Source: Sedimenticola sp. (GTDB lineage: Bacteria; Pseudomonadota; Gammaproteobacteria; Chromatiales; Chromatiaceae). From it: DNA of 7,136 nt. The stretch covers positions 1-7,136 of the forward strand of contig JALVUB010000174.1 in NCBI GenBank assembly GCA_027023915.1, given 5' to 3'. The position numbers were made by a program, and so were the translations under genes. The notes under the pieces are model-generated. The model did no database searches, had not been told where the DNA came from, and was given only the letters and a program-made list of their open reading frames with translations. The number at the start of each line of letters is the position of its first letter. Position 1 is the first letter of the stretch. Shown piece after piece: positions 1 through 5,741 of this stretch.

Positions 1-563
1 ATCCCCTTGCCCGAAAGGGCGTGGCGACGGCGGGCGGGGTACATGGGGTCGAGGTAGAGCGCCTCCACGGGGGAGGCCTTTTCCAGCCAGGTGGCGGCAT
101 CGGCGTGGATCAGCGTCACGCGGCCAGCCGTCTCGGCGATGGCCGGATCGGCCAGGGCGCGCTGCAACGCCTCATCCAGCAGCAGGTAGAGGGGCAGGGC
201 GCGCTCCACCAGGGTGACCCGGCAACCCAGGGTGGCCAGCAGGAAGCCGTCCTGTCCAAGCCCGGCGGTGGCGTCCACCACCACCGGGCGGTGGCCGGGC
301 TTGAGACCCAGGGCACGGGGCAGGGGAGAGCGGATGCCGCTGGTGCGGATCCGCTGCCGCATGCGACCGCCGCCGAAGTCGATACGCAGGGGGCCGGGCG
401 CGTCCGCGCCCACCTGGCGCAGTTCCAGCCCTTGGGCGGTGCAGGCGAGCAGGAAGGGGAAGCGGGTCTCGTCGGGTGGCACCAGGGGGCGGTCGCTGCG
501 CCGGGCCACCTTTTTTGCCTGCGGCTCTTGGCCGGGCTCGGCGGTGATGGCCCAGGAGGTCAT
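1..563 (-). CDS. rsmJ: 16S rRNA (guanine-N2) methyltransferase RsmJ, N-terminal part (runs off left edge)
   Basis: RsmJ methylates N2 of G1516 in helix 45 region of 16S rRNA using S-adenosylmethionine; it is a cytosolic ribosome-maturation enzyme. 187 codons are visible of a family usually near 250 residues; the C-terminus lies beyond position 1. Seen: the SAM-binding motif I DATAGLGQDGF at about residues 97-107, the preceding IDFGGG...R segment (61-71), the acidic end of strand 2 (LVER, 118-121), and the family signature LYLDPMYP (169-176), which is the catalytic-type DPMYP loop. The ATG at 563-561 is chosen because it puts the IDFGGG block near residue 61, close to its place (about 57) in the E. 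coli protein. No Shine-Dalgarno sequence precedes it: the start codon sits four bases from a REP-like repeat. A GTG at residue 19 is a less likely alternative start. The gene lies 82 bp downstream of bioA on the same strand and may be read from the same transcript. Confidence 0.9.
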   Translation of the reverse strand, partial: MTSWAITAEPGQEPQAKKVARRSDRPLVPPDETRFPFLLACTAQGLELRQVGADAPGPLRIDFGGGRMRQRIRTSGIRSPLPRALGLKPGHRPVVVDATAGLGQDGFLLATLGCRVTLVERALPLYLLLDEALQRALADPAIAETAGRVTLIHADAATWLEKASPVEALYLDPMYPARRRHALSGKG

Positions 564-567
564 CGTG

Positions 568-627
568 GTAGGTCGGGCTTCAGCCCGACATTCCGCCAAC
601 GCGCTGTCGGACTGAAGTCCGACCTAC
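568..627. repeat. Paired REP-like palindromes (inverted pair)
   Basis: Two 23-bp arms (568-590 and 605-627) are inverted copies of each other separated by 14 bp. Each arm is also a palindrome: GTCGGGCTTCAGCCCGAC in the left arm and GTCGGACTGAAGTCCGAC in the right arm. The arms differ from a perfect inverted match at only two positions, and these two changes pair with each other inside each hairpin, so both hairpins stay perfect. This is the layout of REP doublets (REPINs), which are mobilised by RAYT transposases encoded elsewhere in the genome; that origin is inferred. The element fills most of the bioA-rsmJ gap and could stabilise or attenuate the transcript. No T-run follows on either strand, so it is not a standard intrinsic terminator. 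Confidence 0.85.
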
Positions 628-645
628 GGAAGAGGGTTTCATGGC

Positions 646-1923
646 TCATGCCTTGCCCGACAGCACCCGGACCACCGCCTTGCAGAGAACCGCCAACGAT
701 TCCTCGTCGATGATGTAGGGCGGCATCAGGTAGACCAGCCTGCCGAAGGGGCGCACCCAGACGCCCGCCTCCACCAGGGCCGGCTGGAGCTTCTCCATGA
801 CCACCGGCTTCTCCATCTCCACCACGCCGATGGCCCCCAACACCCGCACCTCGGCCACGCCGGGCAGCTCCCGGCAGGGGGCCAGGCCCGCTTCCAGCCC
901 CGCCTCGATGGCTTGGATGCGCGCCTGCCAGGGAGAGCCCAGCAACAGGTCGATGCTGGCGTTGGCCACCGCACAGGCGAGGGGGTTGCCCATGAAGGTG
1001 GGGCCGTGCATGAACACTCCCGGTTCGCCGTTGCCGATGGTTTCGGCGATTTCGCGGGTGGTGAGGGTGGCCGCCAGGGTCATGTAACCGCCGGTGAGCG
1101 CCTTGCCAAGGCAGAGGATGTCGGGGGAGATGCCGGCCCATTCGCTGGCGAAGAGGCGGCCGGTGCGGCCGAAGCCGGTGGCGATCTCATCGAAAATCAG
1201 CAGCAGCCCCAGCTCGTCGCACAGGGCGCGCAGCCGCTGGAGGTATTCCGGCGAATAAAAGTACATGCCGCCGGCGCCCTGCACCACCGGCTCCAGGATC
1301 ACCGCGGCGATCTCGTCGGCGTGGCGGCGTGCCAGCGCCTCCATGGACGCAAAATCGACGTCGCCGCAGGGCTCGCCGAAACGGCAGGGCGGGCGCGGGG
1401 CGAAGAGCTGCCGGGGCAGGAACCCCTGGAAGAGGGTGTGCATGCCTGTGACCGGATCGCACACCGACATGGCGCCGAAGGTGTCGCCGTGGTAGCCGCC
1501 GCGCACGGTGAGAAAGCGGCTGCGTGACTCGCCCCGGCTGCGCCAGTACTGGATCGCCAGCTTCAGCGCCACCTCCACCGACACCGAGCCGGAGTCGGCC
1601 AGGAAGACCCGCTCCAGCCCGGTGGGGGTGATGGCCGCCAGCTTTTCGGCCAGGGTCACCGCCGGCTCGTGGGTGAGGCCGCCGAACATGACGTGGGCCA
1701 TCCGTCCGGCCTGCTCCTCGATGGCGGCGTTGAGCACCGGGTTGTTGTAGCCGTGGATGGCGCACCACCAGGAGGACATGCCGTCGATGAGCTCGCGGCC
1801 ATCGGCCAGCTTCAGCCGCACCCCTTCCGCCGAAACCACCGGCCAGAGGAGTGGGGCGACAGGAGGTGCATAGGGGTGCCACAGATGGGCCCGGTCACGG
1901 GCCACCAGGGAGGAGCCGTTCAT
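646..1923 (-). CDS. bioA: Adenosylmethionine-8-amino-7-oxononanoate aminotransferase (DAPA synthase)
   Basis: BioA transfers an amino group from S-adenosylmethionine to 7-keto-8-aminopelargonate, giving 7,8-diaminopelargonate in cytosolic biotin synthesis; it is a PLP-dependent class III (fold type I) aminotransferase. The 425-residue product has the same register as E. coli BioA: W52-W53 in the substrate pocket, phosphate-binding S111-G112-S113, Y144-H145-G146 stacking on PLP, D245 holding the pyridine nitrogen, R253, the Schiff-base lysine K274 in LGKALTGG, HGPT at 306-309, and R391, the expected substrate carboxylate ligand. It starts at ATG 1923-1921, overlapping the ubiA stop as ATGA. 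No clear Shine-Dalgarno is seen, so translation is probably coupled to ubiA. No other bio gene is in the window, so the pathway is split across the genome or lies elsewhere. The frame stays open upstream to 2706, but that is the shadow of ubiA. Confidence 0.96.
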   Translation of the reverse strand: MNGSSLVARDRAHLWHPYAPPVAPLLWPVVSAEGVRLKLADGRELIDGMSSWWCAIHGYNNPVLNAAIEEQAGRMAHVMFGGLTHEPAVTLAEKLAAITPTGLERVFLADSGSVSVEVALKLAIQYWRSRGESRSRFLTVRGGYHGDTFGAMSVCDPVTGMHTLFQGFLPRQLFAPRPPCRFGEPCGDVDFASMEALARRHADEIAAVILEPVVQGAGGMYFYSPEYLQRLRALCDELGLLLIFDEIATGFGRTGRLFASEWAGISPDILCLGKALTGGYMTLAATLTTREIAETIGNGEPGVFMHGPTFMGNPLACAVANASIDLLLGSPWQARIQAIEAGLEAGLAPCRELPGVAEVRVLGAIGVVEMEKPVVMEKLQPALVEAGVWVRPFGRLVYLMPPYIIDEESLAVLCKAVVRVLSGKA

Positions 1924-2792
1924 CGTGACAGGTAGTCGAGAAGGATGCCGGCAAAGATCACCGCGCCCACCCACTGGTTGTGGAGAAAGGCGCGGAAACA
2001 GGGCATCCGCTCGCGATCGCGGATGAGCCACTGGTGGTAGGCCATCAGCCCGGCGGCTGCCGCAAGACCAAGGAAATAGAAGGCGCCCAGCCCGAACAGC
2101 TGCCCCACATGAACCAGCACCGCCAGCATGGCGATCTGCAAGAGGCCGATCACTAGGCGGTCGTGGCGGCCGAAGAGGATGGCGCTGGACTTGATGCCGA
2201 TCCTGAGGTCGTCGTCGCGGTCCACCATGGCGTACATGGTGTCGTACACCACCGCCCAGATCACCACCGCCAGGAAGATCCACCAGCTGCGCGGATCGAC
2301 CTGGCCGGTCTGGGCGGCAAAGGCCATGGGCACCGCCCAGCCGAAGGCCGCGCCCAGGTAGGCCTGGGGCAGATGGGTTAGCCGCTTGGTGAAGGGGTAG
2401 CTGGCGGCGAGAAAGGCGCCCACCAGCGACAGCAGCAGGGTGAGGCCGTTCAAGGTGAGCACCAGCAGCAGTGCCAGCCCGGAAAGCAGGGCGAAGAGCA
2501 CCAGCGCCTCGCGCGGCGACACCTTGCCTGAGGTGATGGGGCGCTCGGCGGTGCGCTTCACGTGGCGGTCGAAATCGCGGTCGGCGAAGTCGTTGATGAC
2601 GCAGCCGGCGGAGCGCATCAGCACCACGCCCGCGATGAACACCGCCACCACCCAGGGTTTCGGTTGTCCTTTGCCGGCGATCCACAGTGCCCACAAGGTG
2701 GGCCACAGCAGCAGCATGATGCCGATGGGCTTGTCCAGCCGCATCAGGCGGGCGTAGAGCAGCCAGCGGCTTTCCTGAAACGCCTCTTCCAA
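1920..2792 (-). CDS. ubiA: 4-hydroxybenzoate polyprenyltransferase (UbiA), probable TTG start
   Basis: UbiA is an integral inner-membrane enzyme that joins 4-hydroxybenzoate to the polyprenyl diphosphate tail in ubiquinone synthesis, using Mg2+. Both aspartate-rich motifs are present: NDFADRDFD (N67-D75) and the YDTMYAMVDRDDD stretch (183-195). D71, D75, D191 and D195 fall at the E. coli numbers. Other family blocks are DKPIG near 20-24, LLLWPTLWALW, and several hydrophobic helices. No ATG gives a sensible N-terminus: the in-frame ATG at 2960 would run the gene through the oppositely oriented M48 gene. TTG at 2792-2790 gives 290 residues, the same length and register as E. coli UbiA, and is preceded by a weak GGGAAA. 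The stop TGA overlaps the bioA start (ATGA). The upstream region is shared with the divergent M48 gene; I could not find a convincing promoter on this strand. ubiC is not adjacent here. Confidence 0.95.
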   Translation of the reverse strand: MEEAFQESRWLLYARLMRLDKPIGIMLLLWPTLWALWIAGKGQPKPWVVAVFIAGVVLMRSAGCVINDFADRDFDRHVKRTAERPITSGKVSPREALVLFALLSGLALLLVLTLNGLTLLLSLVGAFLAASYPFTKRLTHLPQAYLGAAFGWAVPMAFAAQTGQVDPRSWWIFLAVVIWAVVYDTMYAMVDRDDDLRIGIKSSAILFGRHDRLVIGLLQIAMLAVLVHVGQLFGLGAFYFLGLAAAAGLMAYHQWLIRDRERMPCFRAFLHNQWVGAVIFAGILLDYLSR

Positions 2793-2818
2793 CTGGATTT
2801 CCCGGTAGAATCTATAAT
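2790..2818 (+). promoter_or_regulatory. Candidate promoter of the M48 lipoprotein gene (consensus -10)
   Basis: A perfect TATAAT lies at 2813-2818, 35 bases before the M48 start codon, so transcription would begin near 2825. The -35 place, 17 bases upstream (about 2790-2795, CAACTG), matches sigma-70 consensus poorly and there is no extended TGn. The site lies just upstream of the ubiA TTG start, so a ubiA promoter on the other strand would overlap it. Only the -10 element is well supported. Confidence 0.45.
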
Positions 2819-2853
2819 GGTTAAGATGATAACAAAACCTTGGAGCGACAAAG

Positions 2854-3669
2854 ATGAAGGGATTATTGGCTGGTTTTCTCCTCACCGTGCTGCTTGCCGC
2901 CTGCGCCACCACGCCCACGGGGCGCAGCCAGCTGATGCTGGTGAGTCCCGATTCCGCCATCCAGGCTTCCGCCGAGGCCTATCCAAAGATGATGGAAAAA
3001 TACCGCAGGGAAGGGAAATTGAACAATGACCCGGCCCAGGTGCGGCGGGTGAAAGAGATCACCGGCCGGCTCATCGCCGTTGCAATGAGGGATTTTCCCC
3101 ACACCCGCAAGTGGAAATGGCAGGTGGTGGTGATCGACGAGCCCAAAACGGTGAACGCCTGGTGCATGGCCGGCGGCAAGATGGCGGTCTATTCCGGCCT
3201 GCTGAAAAAGATTCACCCTACCGATGACGAGCTGGCCCAGGTAATGGGGCACGAGATCTCCCACGCCGTGGCCAACCATGTGGCCGAGCAGATGTCCATT
3301 GCCCTGGCTTCCCAGTTGGGTCTGGCGATTCTTTCGGTCACCGCATTGAAAGACAACCGCTACCGAACCGCTGCTCTTTCCGGAGCGGCGCTGGCGGCGT
3401 CACTGGCCATTCAACTGCCTTTCAGCCGCAAGGCCGAGTCCGAGGCGGACCGCATCGGCATCGAGCTGGCGGCCAAGGCGGGTTACGATCCCCGCGCCGC
3501 TGTGACTTTGTGGCGGAAGATGGCCAAGGTGGGCGGCGGTCGTCCGCCCGAGTTTTTGAGTACCCACCCGGCGCCGGAACACCGTCAGCAGGCCCTGGCG
3601 GCGCTGATACCGAAGATGCTCAAGTACTATCATCCCGACGCGCCGCATCCGGTTTACCGGGGGTTGTGA
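2854..3669 (+). CDS. M48-family zinc metalloprotease lipoprotein (Oma1/LoiP-like)
   Basis: This is a 271-residue predicted lipoprotein peptidase. It opens with a short signal peptide (MKGLLAGFLLTVLLAAC): the lipobox is LAAC with the lipidated Cys17, and Ala at +2 suggests delivery by Lol to the outer membrane rather than retention in the inner membrane. The protease core has the zinc site HEISH (H133, E134, H137) and the downstream ligand helix ESEAD (E195, D199). The STHPAPEHR block (236-244) is typical of the Oma1/YggG/BepA branch of peptidase family M48. The family degrades or refolds misassembled envelope proteins; the substrate here is unknown. A GGAG at 2842-2845 stands eight bases before the ATG. 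The gene is monocistronic by layout: divergent from ubiA, and convergent with the oleate hydratase gene with 16 bp between. It has no TPR domain, so it is not a full BepA. I see no anomaly in the catalytic residues. Confidence 0.92.
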   Translation: MKGLLAGFLLTVLLAACATTPTGRSQLMLVSPDSAIQASAEAYPKMMEKYRREGKLNNDPAQVRRVKEITGRLIAVAMRDFPHTRKWKWQVVVIDEPKTVNAWCMAGGKMAVYSGLLKKIHPTDDELAQVMGHEISHAVANHVAEQMSIALASQLGLAILSVTALKDNRYRTAALSGAALAASLAIQLPFSRKAESEADRIGIELAAKAGYDPRAAVTLWRKMAKVGGGRPPEFLSTHPAPEHRQQALAALIPKMLKYYHPDAPHPVYRGL

Positions 3670-3685
3670 ATTCCGCTTGGCGGCG

Positions 3686-5398
3686 CTACACCATCTCTTC
3701 GAACCTGGTGTTCCGCAGTTCCCGCTGCAAAAAGTGCTTCAGCAGTTTGGCCAGGATGCCTTCGTCGTCGGGCTGCATGGTCTTGATGGCGGTGGAGAGC
3801 ACCCGGATGTCGTACTGGCTGGGGTAGATCTCGGGCACCGCCTTGTCGAGCTTCAGCAGTCCGTAAACCGCCATGATGGCTGAGCGCACCGAATATTCAA
3901 CAGTGAAGACGCAGTCGTCCTCGATCTCGCAAAACTGCCCGATGAAGGCGAGGTTGACGCTGCCTTCCGGGATCACCTCGGGCCGGTCGCCCTTGACCCT
4001 GGGCATGAACTGGCTGGTGATGTAGGGCATCATGGCGGGAATGACGATGCATTCGTCCAGATAGGGCTGCATCTCCTCCTCGTCGATGCCGAAGTGGTAG
4101 AGAAGCTCTTGCAGCAGCTCCCGGCCTGAACATTCGCTCATCTTTTTGTTGATGAAATCGCCTTTGTTGTCCGGAAAGAGGGCGTAGGCCCAGGCCACCG
4201 TGGTATCGGGCGGCTGGTTTTTGTATTGCGGCTGGCGGTTTACGGTAACGCTCATCAACCAGTTCGAATCCCGGATGGTGATGATGCCGCCGGTGGCCGT
4301 CCGGTGAGGCAGAAACTTCCTTTCGGCGAAACTCTCCAACAGCGCGCGGAATTTTTCACCCCTGGCGGTGATGGTGAAGGACTCCCACTTGGTCTTGTCG
4401 ATGTCGCCGCAGAAGACCTCCGGCCTGCCGAAAGCCGGGTCTTTTGCCGCCACTTTCTTCCACAGTGCCCACACCGCGCCTTCCGAACGGTCCAGCACCG
4501 GCGCGTGATCGTTATCGCCCAGGGTGGAGTTTTCGGTCATCGAGCCGTTGGTGAAGAATACGAGATCGTCCGGCGTGGTGGCGATCCGCTCCTCTTGCCC
4601 ATCGCGGTTGATGTGGATGGCGGTGACCGTTTTTCTGCCCGCTTCGATCTCGATGTCGAGATCGGTGACGGTTGTGTTGAAAAGAAAACGCACCCCCTTG
4701 GCTTCGAGGTGCTTTTTCAGCGGCAACACCAGCGAATCGTACTGATTGTATTTGGTGAACAGCAGGTCGCGCATGGTGCTCATGCCCGGCAGCAGATGGA
4801 TGAAACGCTGCATGTAGCGCTTCATCTCCACCACGCTGTGCCAGGTTTCGAAGGCGAACATACTGCGCCAGTAGAGCCACATGTCGGTTTCGAAAAATGA
4901 GGGGTCGAAATACTCCTCCACCGTCTGCCGGCCCAGATCCTCTTCCTTGGCGACGATTAGCCTGACCAGCTCATGGACGTTTTTCTCATGCAGCCCCAGG
5001 TCGGTGCGGCGGTGCTTTTCACCCCTGTTGTGGATGACCCGCACCTTGGAGAAGTTGGGGTCGATGGTGTTGATCTCGTGAAATTCATCGAGAACGCTGC
5101 GCCCCTCCTCCTCGATGGACGGGATCTCCCGGTAGAGATCCCAAAGACACTCGTAATGGGCCTCCATCTCCCGGCCCCCTCTCGAGACGAACCCGGTTTC
5201 GGGGCTGCCGGCGCCGTCCAGGGCGCCGCCGGAGAGCTTCCCCTCCTCGAAGATGGTGATTTGTTCCCCCCGCATATGGCCGTCGCGCATGAGATATTCC
5301 GCCGCCGCCAGGGAAGCGATGCCAGAGCCTATGAGAAAAGCCCTTTTGTTTTCGATGCCGTCCGGTTTGCGTGTGTGGATTCTTTGGTAGTTGTTCAT
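3686..5398 (-). CDS. ohyA: Oleate hydratase (FAD-dependent, MCRA family)
   Basis: The 570-residue product belongs to the fatty-acid hydratase family (oleate hydratase, EC 4.2.1.53; once called myosin-cross-reactive antigen). It adds water to the cis-9 double bond of oleate to give 10-hydroxystearate, with FAD in a structural or electrostatic role, at the cytosolic membrane face. Seen: the N-terminal dinucleotide fold FLIGSGIASLAAAEYLMRD (21-39), then EEGKLSGGALDGAG (51-64), and the diagnostic loop RGGREM (73-78), whose E77 should be the water-activating glutamate. The tyrosine in MKRYM (Y195) is the likely partner acid, judged only by spacing. TKYNQY (215-220) is another conserved block. Near the C-terminus the FIGQFCEIEDDCVFTVEYSVR block is the flavin-binding end. 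ATG 5398-5396 has AGGGA nine bases upstream. The gene stands alone, convergent with the M48 gene and divergent from the CDF gene. Its role is probably to neutralise toxic unsaturated fatty acids. No frameshift is seen and the length is usual for the family. Confidence 0.95.
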   Translation of the reverse strand: MNNYQRIHTRKPDGIENKRAFLIGSGIASLAAAEYLMRDGHMRGEQITIFEEGKLSGGALDGAGSPETGFVSRGGREMEAHYECLWDLYREIPSIEEEGRSVLDEFHEINTIDPNFSKVRVIHNRGEKHRRTDLGLHEKNVHELVRLIVAKEEDLGRQTVEEYFDPSFFETDMWLYWRSMFAFETWHSVVEMKRYMQRFIHLLPGMSTMRDLLFTKYNQYDSLVLPLKKHLEAKGVRFLFNTTVTDLDIEIEAGRKTVTAIHINRDGQEERIATTPDDLVFFTNGSMTENSTLGDNDHAPVLDRSEGAVWALWKKVAAKDPAFGRPEVFCGDIDKTKWESFTITARGEKFRALLESFAERKFLPHRTATGGIITIRDSNWLMSVTVNRQPQYKNQPPDTTVAWAYALFPDNKGDFINKKMSECSGRELLQELLYHFGIDEEEMQPYLDECIVIPAMMPYITSQFMPRVKGDRPEVIPEGSVNLAFIGQFCEIEDDCVFTVEYSVRSAIMAVYGLLKLDKAVPEIYPSQYDIRVLSTAIKTMQPDDEGILAKLLKHFLQRELRNTRFEEMV

Positions 5399-5491
5399 GA
5401 TCGTGCGTCCCTGATTTGAATGGAAAACAAAGGTCCCAAGGAAAGGTTAAAAATTCAGACTTTCTCCTGGCACAAGGGAACTGCCGGCAAA

Positions 5492-5610
5492 ATCAATGGC
5501 GCCAAGCCATTGATCTTGGAGCAAGCCGCAAACCGCGTTTGCGGCGCGGCGACGCTGATAAAGCCATGGAAGGCTTATATCAGAGCCTCCCAAGGGCCAA
5601 AGCGCGCCCT
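5492..5610. other. Cluster of inverted repeats in the ohyA-CDF gap; possible structured RNA or mobile palindromic element
   Basis: Four adjacent inverted repeats fill about 120 bp. The first has perfect 9-bp arms ATCAATGGC/GCCATTGAT (5492-5500, 5506-5514) with a 5-base loop. The second has perfect 8-bp arms GCCGCAAA/TTTGCGGC (5525-5532, 5538-5545). The third pairs CTGATAAAGCC (5555-5565) with GGCTTATATCAG (5572-5583), one base bulged. The fourth is AGGGC/GCCCT (5593-5597, 5606-5610). In addition CTTGGAG (5515-5521) can pair with CTCCCAAG (5587-5594) with one bulge, which would enclose repeats two and three in a multi-branch junction stacked directly on the first hairpin. That outer stem competes slightly with the fourth repeat. 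No T-run follows. Strand, transcription and function are unknown. The flanks 5399-5491 and 5611-5704 contain no gene I can support. Confidence 0.6.
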
Positions 5611-5627
5611 GCTCGAAATGTCGCCGC

Positions 5628-5663
5628 ATGTCATTGTCGCTCAGAGCGCAGCGGATGTCATTG
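5628..5663. repeat. Short direct repeat ATGTCATTG
   Basis: The 9-mer ATGTCATTG occurs at 5628-5636 and again at 5655-5663, 27 bases apart, each preceded by a similar GC-rich base pattern. It lies just right of the hairpin cluster, about 80-115 bases before the CDF start codon. It could be a paired protein-binding site or chance; the exact repeats are visible, the role is not. Confidence 0.35.
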
Positions 5664-5704
5664 AATGGCGGAAGGGCCGGGTTTTTGCATCATGGTTTTT
5701 CCCG

Positions 5705-5710
5705 TATACT
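5705..5710 (+). promoter_or_regulatory. Candidate -10 element for the CDF transporter gene
   Basis: TATACT matches five of six bases of the sigma-70 -10 consensus and lies 31 bases before the chosen start codon. The -35 position at 17-base spacing (TTTTTG, 5682-5687) is poor; TTGCAT at 5685-5690 is nearer to consensus but only 14 bases away. If this is the promoter, the hairpin cluster at 5492-5610 lies upstream of the transcript and is not its leader. Confidence 0.35.
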
Positions 5711-5741
5711 TCGGGCGAGGGAGGGTTCAAGCCAGCGAACA

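Noticed and set aside
21..713. A 230-codon rightward frame antisense to rsmJ and across the REP pair
   Set aside because: It is a low-complexity Gly/Ala/Gln/Arg shadow frame in high-GC DNA opposite a recognised gene, and it runs through a palindromic repeat.
1924..2706. Upstream extension of the bioA frame giving a 686-residue protein
   Set aside because: The extension is an arginine/proline-rich frame shadow of ubiA; true BioA homology begins exactly at the ATG overlapping the ubiA stop.
3670..3685. Short CCGC-TTG-GCGG palindrome between the convergent M48 and ohyA genes as a terminator
   Set aside because: The stem is only four base pairs with a three-base loop, and no T-run follows on either strand.
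5492..5610. NiCo (czcD-type) riboswitch controlling the CDF gene
   Set aside because: I do not see the conserved purine-rich internal loops of that class, the block ends about 130 bases before the start codon, and the likely promoter lies downstream of it.
5628..5741. A longer CDF protein starting at the in-frame ATG at 5628
   Set aside because: The extra 38 residues do not look like a CDF N-terminus, the frame there covers the direct repeats and the candidate promoter, and there is no ribosome site before that ATG.
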